From NCBI GenBank assembly GCA_028688515.1, contig JAQTXZ010000001.1, positions 558,001-622,000 of the forward strand: a DNA stretch of 64,000 nucleotides, written 5' to 3'. This DNA comes from Patescibacteria group bacterium (GTDB lineage Bacteria; Patescibacteriota; Patescibacteriia; 2-12-FULL-60-25). A program made the translations under genes and the position numbers. The stretch's first letter is position 1. Each line of letters begins with the position of its first letter. The notes under the pieces were generated by a model. That model searched no databases, was not told the origin of the DNA, and worked only from the letters and a program-made list of their open reading frames with translations. Positions 16,578 to 25,227 of the stretch are shown here, piece by piece.

Positions 16578-18326
16578 CTAACGGACCGGTTTGATTTCGT
16601 AATAATGCAGCATAAACGAGGCCATTTCACCGAATACCGGCGCGGCGCACGTTTCGGCCCAATCGGATTTACGCGGATTGTCGAATTTGACCAACATGAC
16701 GAACCTTGGATCGTCTGCCGGAGCAAAACCCGCCATCGTGGCTTTTATCTCCGTCGCCTCATAACCGCCTCCTCCTTTTTTTGCCACTTGCGCCGTGCCC
16801 GTTTTGGCGGCAACCCAGTACCCGGGAACAGCCGCCTGCTTGCCATGTCCGTTTTCAATCGTACTCACCAGCATCCCGGACATCAATCGCGCCGTTCTAG
16901 AACTGACAGGCTGACCCGCGACTTCAGGTTTAATAACTTCGTGGTGGCCGTCGGGATAGATAATTTCAGAAACAATATACGGCTTCATCATTTTGCCTTG
17001 ATTGGCGAGTGCCGCGTAAGCGTTCAACATTTGAATTGGAGTGACGGTTATACCTTGTCCAAAAGATGCGGTGGCCGCAAAAATGTCGCCTTTTTTATCC
17101 AGTGAACTTATATCACCTGCCGCTTCTGGCTTTAGACCGAGATTTGTTTTCTGCCCGAAACCAAATTTTTTAACATAATCAAGAAAAGCGGTTCTACCCA
17201 ATTGACGTTCGACAAAAATAGTTCCTGTATTCAATGATTTTTCCATCACTTGCTGCATTGTCTGTACGCCGTTTGCCTTACCGTCAGAATTTTTTATCTT
17301 AAAATCATCAATCTCTTCTACGCCGTTATCCGTGTATGTAGTATTCGGTGAAATTTTACCCGCTTCGATACCGCTCGCCATTGTAACGGCTTTAAAAACA
17401 GAGCCCGGTTCGTAGGCCTCAAAAACCAAGGAATTATTAAACACAGAAACATCTGTCACATTCTTAAAGTCTCCGGGATCAAAATCCGGATAAGAGCACA
17501 TGGCAATAATCGCGCCAGTCTGCGGATCCATGATCAGGATGCTCCCATTATCGGCCTCATAATCCAAAACTCCCCGTCTAACCAACTCACATGCCTTGTA
17601 CTGCACCGAACGATCAAGCGTTAGCACGACATCCGCTCCATCCACCGCATCGTGAAAAGTTTGATCTGCAAATGTAAGCCGACGTCCGGTCGCGTCTTTT
17701 TCCGACACCAGCGCACCCGGTTTACCGGCTAAAACATCCTGAAAGCTGGATTCTATTCCATAACGGCCGATGAGATTGCCCTGATCATCCGGCGTAACCA
17801 AACCAATCACCTGGCCTCCCATATTTTTTTCGGGATACATCCGCGCGTCCTGCGTTGAATAACCCAAGCCATCCAAATCCAAATCCTTAATCGCCTTAAT
17901 ATTTTCATAAGGTACATCCTTGGCAAGGCCCTCGTATGGATCATCCGGTTTGTTGAGCTTCGCGATAAGGTCGACATCCGGAATGCCCAAAATCGGAGAA
18001 AGCAGTTGTGCATTTTTTATCGGGTCCTTCATGTTTTTAGGCACGGCGTACAATGTCCAGGCTTCGCGATTGGCAGCCAACGGATAAAGCTGACTTTCGT
18101 TGCTTTCTTTAATAAAAATCCGCCCGCGATTGGGCAGCAATTTTGTTTCCAAGTCATGTTGGTCCGAGGCGAGCACTCCGTAGATCTTATGATCAACAAC
18201 CTGTAATTTACCCAAACGCAAAATGCAAATTGCGCCGGCCAAAATCAAACCTACACTAAAAACCGCAAATCGAATATCGGTTTTGCCGCCTGATACCCGC
18301 ATGGACTTAGCAAAAGTTTGGCTCAC
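16578..18326 (-). CDS. Penicillin-binding protein 2 / FtsI-type transpeptidase
   Basis: A 582-residue class B PBP. One N-terminal helix (residues about 20-40) is followed by the dimerisation region with RGRIFI. The transpeptidase domain has the active-site SVFK in EPGSVFKAVTM, SLN in EKSLNTGT, and KTG in AAKTGTAQVA, so it should be active. It cross-links septal or elongation peptidoglycan outside the membrane. The start codon is GTG at 18326, 8 nt after a TATACT box. With MurF it forms a small cell-wall cluster. Confidence 0.9.
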   Translation of the reverse strand: MSQTFAKSMRVSGGKTDIRFAVFSVGLILAGAICILRLGKLQVVDHKIYGVLASDQHDLETKLLPNRGRIFIKESNESQLYPLAANREAWTLYAVPKNMKDPIKNAQLLSPILGIPDVDLIAKLNKPDDPYEGLAKDVPYENIKAIKDLDLDGLGYSTQDARMYPEKNMGGQVIGLVTPDDQGNLIGRYGIESSFQDVLAGKPGALVSEKDATGRRLTFADQTFHDAVDGADVVLTLDRSVQYKACELVRRGVLDYEADNGSILIMDPQTGAIIAMCSYPDFDPGDFKNVTDVSVFNNSLVFEAYEPGSVFKAVTMASGIEAGKISPNTTYTDNGVEEIDDFKIKNSDGKANGVQTMQQVMEKSLNTGTIFVERQLGRTAFLDYVKKFGFGQKTNLGLKPEAAGDISSLDKKGDIFAATASFGQGITVTPIQMLNAYAALANQGKMMKPYIVSEIIYPDGHHEVIKPEVAGQPVSSRTARLMSGMLVSTIENGHGKQAAVPGYWVAAKTGTAQVAKKGGGGYEATEIKATMAGFAPADDPRFVMLVKFDNPRKSDWAETCAAPVFGEMASFMLHYYEIKPVR

Positions 18327-18334
18327 AATAGAGA

Positions 18335-18364
18335 AGTATACATCGTACTACGTACCACGTACAA
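18335..18364 (-). promoter_or_regulatory. Promoter of the PBP gene
   Basis: TTGTAC (18359-18364), 18-nt spacer, TATACT (18335-18340) on the minus strand, 8 nt before the GTG start. The -35 lies inside a stuttered repeat tract (acgtac words). Confidence 0.55.
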
Positions 18365-18368
18365 CGTC

Positions 18369-19628
18369 CTACAGGTATTTTCTGTCTTTGAGTTCCAGTG
18401 GTAAATAGTCCTGTTCGACCGGTCCTTTGAAGTTAGGGTTATATTTGTAGTCCTTACCATACCCCAGCTCTTTCATGAGCTTGGTCGGCGCGTTGCGCAG
18501 ATGGATGGGAACCGGCTGATCGGACGTTTCGCGCGCGTCTTGAGCAGCCTGCCCGTAAGCGACGTAAAGCGCGTTGGATTTTGGAGCTCTGGCCATGTAT
18601 ACGACAGCTTGAGCCAGATGTACGGTGCATTCCGGCATGCCGATAAGATGAACGGCTTGCATGGCCGTCACAGCTTGAACCATGGCCTGCGGATCTGCGA
18701 TGCCTATGTCCTCCGATGCGAATCTGACCAAGCGGCGCGCAACATACATCGGATCTTCACCGGACTCTAACATGCGCGCCAGCCAATACAGCGCCGCATC
18801 AGCGTCCGACCCGCGCAAAGACTTGTGAAGCGCGCTGATAACATTATAGTGTTCCTCGCCTTTTTTATCGTATTTGAGGTAAGTACGTTGCAAAACAGCT
18901 TTAACCGTTGTGGGTTCGACGAATTTAGCACCCGTCTTATCAGCTCCAACTGCCTGGACACTCATCTCCAGCAAGTTTAATCCCGCTCTTGCGTCACCGT
19001 TTGCAATCTGTGACATAAGACTCAAAGCCTCGCCGCTAACTTTGATATCTTCTTTACCCAAACCCCGTTCCTTGTCCTCGATGGCTCTCGTTAGAATCAG
19101 TTTGACATCGCTCTCGTTCAAACTCGATAAAACGAAAACTTTTGCCCTTGAGAGCAAAGCCTGATTAACCTCGAAGCTCGGGTTTTCAGTCGTCGCGCCG
19201 ATGAACACCAACGTGCCTCGTTCAACATGTGGCAATAGCGCATCTTGTTGTCCTTTGTTAAATCGATGTATTTCATCAATGAACAAAAGCGTGCGTCTTC
19301 CATTTGCAGACATTTGTTCCTTGGCCGTTTGCACAATTTTGCGAATGTCAGCAACTCCAGCCATCACTGCAGAGAGCCTGACAAACGTCGACTGGCTGAC
19401 GTTGGCAATAACTTCCGCCAAAGTTGTCTTGCCCGTACCGGGCGGTCCCCAAAAAATACAACTTGGAATTTTATCCTGCTCAATCAAATGTCTAAACGCA
19501 GAATCTTTACCGGTCAATTCATCTTGACCGACTATTTCATCAAAAGTCTGCGGACGCATTCTATCCGCCAAAGGCGCAAAACCGCCACTCGCTTTCGCAG
19601 GCTCGCCAAACAATTGATTCTGTGGCAT
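18369..19628 (-). CDS. rarA: Replication-associated recombination ATPase RarA (MgsA)
   Basis: An AAA+ ATPase of the clamp-loader clade. Key motifs are Walker A GPPGTGKT, Walker B LLFIDEIHRFNK, and sensor region GATTENPSFEVN. The C-terminal MgsA tetramerisation domain has RGSDADAALYWLARMLESGEDP. RarA acts at stalled replication forks. ATG 19628 is chosen over the in-frame TTG at 19637 because a TTGACG-17-TACATT promoter ends 8 nt upstream of it. Confidence 0.92.
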   Translation of the reverse strand: MPQNQLFGEPAKASGGFAPLADRMRPQTFDEIVGQDELTGKDSAFRHLIEQDKIPSCIFWGPPGTGKTTLAEVIANVSQSTFVRLSAVMAGVADIRKIVQTAKEQMSANGRRTLLFIDEIHRFNKGQQDALLPHVERGTLVFIGATTENPSFEVNQALLSRAKVFVLSSLNESDVKLILTRAIEDKERGLGKEDIKVSGEALSLMSQIANGDARAGLNLLEMSVQAVGADKTGAKFVEPTTVKAVLQRTYLKYDKKGEEHYNVISALHKSLRGSDADAALYWLARMLESGEDPMYVARRLVRFASEDIGIADPQAMVQAVTAMQAVHLIGMPECTVHLAQAVVYMARAPKSNALYVAYGQAAQDARETSDQPVPIHLRNAPTKLMKELGYGKDYKYNPNFKGPVEQDYLPLELKDRKYL

Positions 19629-19636
19629 ATAGAACA

Positions 19637-19665
19637 AATGTAGAACACCAACGTTCGAACGTCAA
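19637..19665 (-). promoter_or_regulatory. Promoter of rarA
   Basis: On the minus strand TTGACG (19660-19665), 17-nt spacer, TACATT (19637-19642), 8 nt before ATG 19628; implies a 1-2 nt leader. Confidence 0.6.
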
Positions 19666-19721
19666 CAACTTCCCGTCATCCCTGGTGAAAATAGGCGTTT
19701 TATAATAAACTTTGAACGATT

Positions 19722-20504
19722 ATGAGTATTTTTCGCCGTATCACTTCGACTATCCTTGGCACGACGTGCTTGTCAGCAATCGGACTTTTGTCACTGACAA
19801 TCCTAGTTGGATGTGGTAAGTACTACAACCCAGCTTCAGTTAATCATTCGAACTCTACTAATTGCGACAAACTCAAAGGTTACTACTATGATCCGAAAAT
19901 TGCATCGTGTGTCCAACCGACCAGTGATCATCAGGCACTCGTTCTTAACGCGTATCGAAGAGTGCAAACACTAGCTGACACGACGTCGACCGAACTGGAG
20001 TATGCCATCTATCCAACAGACTACCTCACAGCAGCGGATGCTGAATCGCTGTGGACCTATCTTCGAGAGCATGGGGCCAAGGCGAACCTCGTAGCTGCAG
20101 TACTTCCCGATGATACCATCTATGATCCCCTGCCGGCACCAGACGGGACAATGCCACATCAGGGAGCGCCGACCACCAAGTCGTGGAGCGGAGGTGTGAA
20201 CTTCTCGACTAACCTTCTATGGCATAGCTGGAACGACACGCCATCGTCGACTGTGGTCGGTATGATGCTCAGCGTTCTGGCCAGAGAGGAGGTTTCGCGA
20301 TCACGTCCTCAACTTCGTGCAGCCGTTGCGGACAATTTCGATTTCCGTATTAGTCAGATCGGAGTCAGTGCACCACCGCGGCTTATGTTGGAGTTCTGGA
20401 ATCGTCATTTAGACAAAGTCGAGGCGGTTCAACCGATGGTGGACGCGATTGACAAACTCACTCCGCGACTGGGGCCAGTGCGGTCGTTGTCGGAAGGACG
20501 GTGA
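19722..20504 (+). CDS. Hypothetical lipoprotein
   Basis: A 260-residue protein with an N-terminal basic/hydrophobic signal and lipobox LTILVGC (Cys about residue 31), so it is probably lipidated and surface-exposed. The mature part contains CDKLKGYYYDPKIASC and a helical C-terminal domain; no known fold is recognised. TATAAT at 19701-19706 precedes the ATG by 15 nt. Composition is somewhat GC-richer than core genes. Function unknown. Confidence 0.65.
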   Translation: MSIFRRITSTILGTTCLSAIGLLSLTILVGCGKYYNPASVNHSNSTNCDKLKGYYYDPKIASCVQPTSDHQALVLNAYRRVQTLADTTSTELEYAIYPTDYLTAADAESLWTYLREHGAKANLVAAVLPDDTIYDPLPAPDGTMPHQGAPTTKSWSGGVNFSTNLLWHSWNDTPSSTVVGMMLSVLAREEVSRSRPQLRAAVADNFDFRISQIGVSAPPRLMLEFWNRHLDKVEAVQPMVDAIDKLTPRLGPVRSLSEGR

Positions 20505-20520
20505 CACCTTGAAAGCGAAG

Positions 20521-21990
20521 TTAATCGTGCATTTCGTAAAGCCGCTTCGTCCATTCTAATACTAACTTTTTCTGCGGCTTGTGATTCTTATCATCAAACC
20601 TCCCCTTCAATTGTTCGTCAAAAGCTTTTTGCAATAATTCCCCCATCTTTTTGCCCGGCTGGACTCCCAAACACAGCAAATCTTTTCCCGTAAGCAGGTT
20701 AACCGGCGGCGTATCGAGAACGTGTAGTTTTTTGGCGATGGACGTCACTTTCTGCGTTCTAGCACGACCGACAATTTGTTCAACAAGCGACGCAATATCT
20801 TTTAATGTCAAAGCTTCATCAACCTGCGCAATTTGAAACGCAAGACGCCTTACAAATTCATCTGACAGTTTCTTAGACTTCATATCAACCATGACTTTCA
20901 GCATAGCCACGACTTGATTCGTCACCTTGTTTGAACAGTTTATTTGCCGCAAAAAAGCAGTTACGTCTGTTTTTCGCATGCGATGACATAATGCGACGAG
21001 CAAAAATACTTTTATTGGATCCCCGGGTCTCGTCGAACTCGCCCCCTTCGATAAACTCAGGGCATGAGCTTGTCGAATGCGAGGATAACAAAGGACGGCA
21101 ACGTGGTCGACAACGATCTTCGTCACCTTCCAATCAGACTGACTCATTTTGGCGAGTGAAGGGTGAAGTCGTGCAAAAATTCCAAGTTGACGGCCGGCCT
21201 CCAAACCCACGCTCGGCTTTGGTGCTTTGAGCAACAATTTTGTCCATTCCTCCCCCACTCTCTCTTTGGCCAAATGTTTGAGACTGATTTTGCGACAAAG
21301 CTCGATCGTTTTCGGGTCAACTTTAAACCCAAAACGACCCGCGAATTGCATAACGCGCAAGACCCGAAGCGGATCGTCGCCAAAGCTCTTTTCGTCAACC
21401 GCACGCAATAAACCGGACTTCAAGTCTTTTTGACCGCCGTGGGCGTCCATCAGTTCTCCCGTTAAAGGATCGTAACCCATCGCGTTAATCGTCAAATCTC
21501 GGCGCTTGGATGCCTGTTCAAACGTCAAATCAGGCTGACTTATAACTTTCGGCTTTCTTCCCATTCCGGGCCGCGTTCTCGAGTCTGTGCGCGGAATCGC
21601 TATCTCAACTCCGCCAAGGTTAAATACGCCGAATTGTTGGCCGACTTCTTTCAGAAATATCCCGTCCTTAAAACGTACAGAGGCGTCCTTCGAACGTCCT
21701 GAAACGTCCTGAAACGTCCTGAAACGCGATAAATCAAGTAGAATGCGTTTGAGAACAGACTTATTCAAGCCAAAAACTTCCATGTCAAAATCTTTCACAT
21801 CTGACTCCTTAAGGACGTTCGAAGGACACTTTGAGGACACTTTGAGGACACTCGCCATCAACGAATCCCTCACCGCTCCGCCGACGATCAAGGCTCGACC
21901 TTCGAATGTTTTGACGCGGCGTGCAATCTCAATAACCAAAGGCCACTGCGGGTTTTTGCTTAAAATGACTTTGATTGCTTTAGAATTCAT
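20521..21990 (-). CDS. cca: CCA-adding tRNA nucleotidyltransferase with in-frame repeat insertions
   Basis: A class II nucleotidyltransferase: ALIVGGAVRDSLM, the catalytic DFDMEVFG, IPRTDSR, and RRDLTINAMGYD followed by helical RNA-binding domains. Length (489) exceeds typical bacterial enzymes. Three segments look inserted: a tract between GGAVRDS and DFDMEVFG, one after LLDLSRF, and a third reading HALSLSKGASSTR. The first two come from a stuttered inverted repeat (21673-21727 and 21805-21851). The third comes from a dispersed repeat (21034-21084). The frame stays open, so the enzyme is probably functional. Repairs or adds tRNA 3' CCA; all tRNAs here already encode CCA. Confidence 0.88.
   Translation of the reverse strand: MNSKAIKVILSKNPQWPLVIEIARRVKTFEGRALIVGGAVRDSLMASVLKVSSKCPSNVLKESDVKDFDMEVFGLNKSVLKRILLDLSRFRTFQDVSGRSKDASVRFKDGIFLKEVGQQFGVFNLGGVEIAIPRTDSRTRPGMGRKPKVISQPDLTFEQASKRRDLTINAMGYDPLTGELMDAHGGQKDLKSGLLRAVDEKSFGDDPLRVLRVMQFAGRFGFKVDPKTIELCRKISLKHLAKERVGEEWTKLLLKAPKPSVGLEAGRQLGIFARLHPSLAKMSQSDWKVTKIVVDHVAVLCYPRIRQAHALSLSKGASSTRPGDPIKVFLLVALCHRMRKTDVTAFLRQINCSNKVTNQVVAMLKVMVDMKSKKLSDEFVRRLAFQIAQVDEALTLKDIASLVEQIVGRARTQKVTSIAKKLHVLDTPPVNLLTGKDLLCLGVQPGKKMGELLQKAFDEQLKGRFDDKNHKPQKKLVLEWTKRLYEMHD
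21034..21084. repeat. Dispersed repeat encoding LSLSKG inside cca
   Basis: The tract reads, on the coding strand, as a palindromic unit producing ALSLSKGA. The same LSLSKG-encoding repeat is well known in unrelated environmental bacterial genomes. Confidence 0.7.
21673..21851. repeat. Stuttered inverted repeat inside cca
   Basis: A tract of acgtcctga-like words at 21673-21727 and of gaggacact-like words at 21805-21851. CCTTCGAACGTCC (21688-21700) is exactly complementary to GGACGTTCGAAGG (21813-21825). The arms flank the codons for the catalytic DxD motif. Confidence 0.75.
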
Positions 21991-22537
21991 AGATAAAAAG
22001 TTTTTGTCCTAAAAGTTTCGGATCTCGTTTAAGGCCAATGACCTCTTTCGGTTCTTTCTTGGTGAAAGTGAAATCGCAAGAAACGACTTTTGCGCCGGGC
22101 TTGAGTTCTTTTTGCAACTTTGGCAACAAGTCATTCATCAGCGCAGGAAAAAGGTAGACAAAAATTTTATCCGCCTTCGACAAATCTACTTTAAAAAAAC
22201 TTTTTCGAATCAACTCGATATTACTCGCTGACTTTCGCGACTTGTACTTGGCAATAAAATACGGCAGCCATGAACGTTCGACGCCGATAAACTTTGCATT
22301 TGACGCTTGCACCTGACATGCGAGCAATACCTTACCATCGCCGCAGCCTAGGTCGTAAACCATTTCACCGGATTGGACGTCCATCGCTTTGACGATGTTT
22401 GGCAACACGTCCGTCGGCATTGGGATGAATGGCGCGCGCGTCAAAATCAAACTCGACTCCCAAAAAAAGACAACAACTACGACAGCCATCAAAAAAGCAA
22501 AAAGCAGGAAATATGGAATGAGGATTAACCAGGGCAT
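21980..22537 (-). CDS. Membrane-anchored class I methyltransferase
   Basis: One N-terminal helix (MPWLILIPYFLLFAFLMAV...) anchors a Rossmann methyltransferase with motif I VYDLGCGDGKVLLA and a following acidic residue in FIGVERS. Such TM-methyltransferase fusions are frequent in Patescibacteria. ATG 22537 is preferred since it begins at the helix. The 3' end overlaps the cca start by 11 bp, suggesting co-expression. Substrate unknown. Confidence 0.75.
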   Translation of the reverse strand: MPWLILIPYFLLFAFLMAVVVVVFFWESSLILTRAPFIPMPTDVLPNIVKAMDVQSGEMVYDLGCGDGKVLLACQVQASNAKFIGVERSWLPYFIAKYKSRKSASNIELIRKSFFKVDLSKADKIFVYLFPALMNDLLPKLQKELKPGAKVVSCDFTFTKKEPKEVIGLKRDPKLLGQKLFIYEF

Positions 22538-22638
22538 GCCCAGTATGATATTGCATTCAGAGGTTATTGGCAAAACAAAGAGCGCACCCGACGGCGTGGA
22601 GCAAGATGTGCTCTTTGCCGCGCGGATGCGCGAGTAGA

Positions 22639-22929
22639 TCAGCCTGGCGACTTCGGGAATACGACGTTCGCTAGCTTGACTCGCAAGCTATCGTACTGCA
22701 CATCTTCTCCCTCGAAGTTCGGCATATGCCTGTTCGTGCCTCCCTCGACCTCCGCGACTGTTTCCGGGCCGAATTCCGCAAGAACCTTCGCGGAAAATTT
22801 CGTGGGCTCACGCGTGCCGCGCTTTGGCTCTTTGGAGATGAGGACGATCGTCCCCTCCTCCCAATCCTCTTCCAACACCCGAAGGGTTGGAAGGACTCGA
22901 GTCACCAAATTCTCCCAGTAAAACTTCAT
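22639..22929 (-). CDS. Island gene: hypothetical 96-residue protein
   Basis: Starts MKFYWENLVTRVLPTLRVL after the Shine-Dalgarno AGGAG (6-nt spacing), which decides ATG 22929 over the upstream in-frame ATGs. Acidic, GC-rich codon use, no signal peptide or known domain. It is the last gene of the 25.7-22.6 kb island and follows element copy A. Function unknown. Confidence 0.6.
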   Translation of the reverse strand: MKFYWENLVTRVLPTLRVLEEDWEEGTIVLISKEPKRGTREPTKFSAKVLAEFGPETVAEVEGGTNRHMPNFEGEDVQYDSLRVKLANVVFPKSPG

Positions 22930-22944
22930 GGCCATCTCCTTATA

Positions 22945-23092
22945 AAGACACGGCTCGCCTAGCCGCAAGGTGGATCTGTTTGATCCGATCGGAAAGCATG
23001 AGGCTCATGTAACATACATGCTCCTGTTCTCTGATCGGATGCCGGAGCGTGTGACGCGTCACGGCAAGCGAGGTTGAGGTGGAAGGAACGGC
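22945..23092 (-). ncRNA. Intercistronic structured element, copy A
   Basis: Read on the minus strand. A GCCG/CGGC stem encloses GTGACGCGTCAC (23041-23065). A long arm closed by ATCCGATC/GATCGGAT (23033-23040 with 22983-22990) follows. Next is hairpin GGATC-AAACA-GATCC (22972-22986), which shares bases with the long arm, and finally CGGCT-AGGCG-AGCCG (22951-22965). It ends about 16 nt before the Shine-Dalgarno sequence of the downstream gene. See copies B and C. Confidence 0.65.
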
Positions 23093-23127
23093 CGCGCGGG
23101 GATGAGCGTCGAATAGGAGAACCTAGG

Positions 23128-24057
23128 TCAACCTATCTTAATGTCGCCGGAGCCCAAACATTGCTTGATGACCTTGGCCTTGACTCTGAAGACGTTGATG
23201 TCGCCCGAGCCCAGCACGGACAACATTGCAGTGTCAGCCACGCCGCCAAAACGGAAGTCGCCCGTGCCCATGACCTGCACATTGAGTGTAGTCACTGTGC
23301 CGGACATCACCCTGATGTCACCAGAGCCCATGATCTGCGCCTTTAGCGGGCCGTTGATCTCGGAGATGTGCACGTCGGTGTCGCCGAAAATCTCGATCGT
23401 CGCTCCTCGCATGCGCCCGCAGTTGATCTTACCGCCGCACTTGGTGCTCACGTTGAGACTTCCGTCCACGTCCCCGATCGTCGCGCTGCCGTACGTGTCA
23501 TCAAGGGTGAGCCCGGTACCACGTGGCACCTTCACCATGATGGTGGCGAGGTTATCGGCCGAGACGCTCCCGCTGACCACGGTTACGTTGCCGCTTGCGA
23601 TAGTCAAACTGCCGACGACACTACCGCTCACGGACACACTAGAACTACCGCGGCTGCCACGGATGCTGACGCTCGAGACACTTGCACTACCTCCCTCGAT
23701 GAAGAGCGTGGAGCCGTCGGCCTTGGCAATAATGGCCTCGAGTGCGCCCTTCGGGCCGGACATGGTGACATCCATACCGGACTGACAGACCTCGACAACG
23801 ATGTTGGCGGCGAGATTCGAGAACCGGAGGTCGGTGGTCGAGAACCGCATCGGCCCCTTCGTCACCCTCTCCTCCCCGGCCTCGCTACCGTCGCCCTCAC
23901 CGACCCGGATGCTGCCACGGCCTCGGTTGTCGACTGCCTTGGTGCGCACATCGCACGAGCTGCCATCGGCGAAGGTGATGCGGGAACCGTTGATACTGAT
24001 CGATCCAGGCTTGTCGGAGTAGACGTTGGTGCCGTTGACGTTTGCAACCTTCTTCAT
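23128..24057 (-). CDS. Island gene: beta-helix (DUF2807/DUF4097-like) protein
   Basis: A 309-residue Gly/Ser/Val-rich protein with parallel-beta-helix repeats such as MSGPKG, GSGDIRVMSG, MGTGDFRFGG, and LGSGDINV, as in the head-GIN/DUF4097 adhesin-like families. No signal peptide or membrane helix is seen, so export by a Sec route is not supported. A weak AAAGGG ribosome site precedes ATG 24057. It lies 12 bp after the zinc-ribbon-like gene, in the same operon. Function unknown. Confidence 0.65.
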   Translation of the reverse strand: MKKVANVNGTNVYSDKPGSISINGSRITFADGSSCDVRTKAVDNRGRGSIRVGEGDGSEAGEERVTKGPMRFSTTDLRFSNLAANIVVEVCQSGMDVTMSGPKGALEAIIAKADGSTLFIEGGSASVSSVSIRGSRGSSSVSVSGSVVGSLTIASGNVTVVSGSVSADNLATIMVKVPRGTGLTLDDTYGSATIGDVDGSLNVSTKCGGKINCGRMRGATIEIFGDTDVHISEINGPLKAQIMGSGDIRVMSGTVTTLNVQVMGTGDFRFGGVADTAMLSVLGSGDINVFRVKAKVIKQCLGSGDIKIG

Positions 24058-24069
24058 GTTTTTGCCCTT

Positions 24070-24342
24070 TCATCCGAAATAGCGCGATTCCGCGTGCTCA
24101 TCAATGACAGCGTCGAGCTCCTCGTTGCCGACCCGACAACCAAAAACGAAGGCTGGCGTGTAAAAACGATACTGCCACGTTTGGATGCGGTTGTCATCGA
24201 GGCCGTAGTCACGCCCCCGCTTCCACTCAGCCATCGCTGCCTCGTCGATCACCGGGCAGCCTTCGTTGTGCAGCCCTTTATGACCTTCGACGTGCCGCGG
24301 CGGGTGCCAGCAATACTCGCACCGTTTTTCTTGATCAGACAT
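24070..24342 (-). CDS. Island gene: small Cys/His-rich protein
   Basis: A 90-residue protein starting MSDQEKRCEYCWHPPRHV, with CxxC followed by HxxxH and GCP, spaced as for a zinc-binding fold. Start ATG 24342 is fixed by the Shine-Dalgarno GAGGAGG. Element copy B lies immediately upstream. It might be a nucleic-acid or protein-binding zinc protein; no family is recognised. Confidence 0.6.
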   Translation of the reverse strand: MSDQEKRCEYCWHPPRHVEGHKGLHNEGCPVIDEAAMAEWKRGRDYGLDDNRIQTWQYRFYTPAFVFGCRVGNEELDAVIDEHAESRYFG

Positions 24343-24359
24343 CGCGTCCTCCTCAAAAG

Positions 24360-24482
24360 AACCAACGGCACTCCCTGCCGCAAGGTGGATCTGTTTGATC
24401 CGACCTGAAAACACAAACTGCTTTATGATTTCAGGTCGGTGCCGGAGCGTAGTCGCTCACGGCGAATGAGGTTGAAAGGGAC
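24360..24482 (-). ncRNA. Intercistronic structured element, copy B
   Basis: Same order of stems as copies A and C on the minus strand: GCCG-GAGCG / CGCTC-CGGC (24441-24463), CCGACCTGAAA/TTTCAGGTCGG (24400-24410 with 24429-24439), GGATC hairpin (24387-24401), and CGGCA-GGGAG-TGCCG (24366-24380). Two stems carry compensatory changes relative to copies A and C (T-A to A-T in the last hairpin; T-A to C-G in the long arm). Confidence 0.7.
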
Positions 24483-24489
24483 GATTAAG

Positions 24490-25209
24490 CTAAAGAAGAT
24501 TCGCATCGCGGAATGCGGGTGTCGCGTCACGACGCATCACGCCAGTGACAAGCTCCGAAAATTCCTTGATGGTCAGCGGCGCACCCTTGATCTTCACATT
24601 TTCATCGGTATTCCTCAAAATCTCACGGACATTGTCAGGAGTGAGACCGAGCGAGCACAGGCCCTGGACGAGCTTGGTAGATTCGCTCTCGGAGTGAATG
24701 CACGGACTGGTATCGATATCGTGTCCTTGGCTATTGATGAACTCCAGGATCTTCGTGACATCGACACTGACAAACTTGCAGAACCCTTCCTCGAGGTTGT
24801 AGTTAAACTCGACCCTGCCTTTGAACCACTCGTGTAAACCCTCGTGCACCATCATGACTTGCGAGGGCAACTCTGTTACCGGCGCGCAATCGGAGCAGGG
24901 CAATGCATGCTTCTCATAGCTGTACAGGCAGATATAGCCGTAGTCCGCGTAAGGAGATGCTCCACTAGAACAAGCGCCATCTTGTGAGACATGAATTGTG
25001 ACCGGTGAATAGTCAGGCATCAGGTCTGAACCAGTATAGTCAACGAGTGCCCTTGCGGCCTTTCGGATGCCCTCCGATTCTTCCGTGAGCTGATCCGGGG
25101 TGCATTTCTCACAGACTATGTCGCTATCAGCCAGGCCTTTGTACTGGCCATACGCCTGACTACCGCACCCTAGCAAAACGAACATCAGAACCAAAAATAG
25201 ATTCTTCAT
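24490..25209 (-). CDS. Island gene: lipoprotein with HExxH motif (putative metallopeptidase)
   Basis: A 239-residue protein with a lipoprotein signal MKNLFLVLMFVLLGC (Cys 15 lipidated). The mature domain holds HEGLHEWF, an HExxH zincin motif, followed about 18 residues later by NLEEGFC, which could supply a third (Glu) ligand as in gluzincins. Several Cys pairs suggest disulfides. Start ATG 25209 is set by AAGGAG. Probably anchored on the outer face of the membrane. Peptidase activity is inferred only from the motif. Confidence 0.65.
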   Translation of the reverse strand: MKNLFLVLMFVLLGCGSQAYGQYKGLADSDIVCEKCTPDQLTEESEGIRKAARALVDYTGSDLMPDYSPVTIHVSQDGACSSGASPYADYGYICLYSYEKHALPCSDCAPVTELPSQVMMVHEGLHEWFKGRVEFNYNLEEGFCKFVSVDVTKILEFINSQGHDIDTSPCIHSESESTKLVQGLCSLGLTPDNVREILRNTDENVKIKGAPLTIKEFSELVTGVMRRDATPAFRDANLL

Positions 25210-25227
25210 GATCTTCTCCTTGAAATG

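Noticed and set aside
23368-24408. Long plus-strand ORF of 346 codons
   Set aside because: It is the antisense shadow of the DUF4097-like and Cys/His-rich genes in GC-rich DNA; the translation has no recognisable domain and no start signals.
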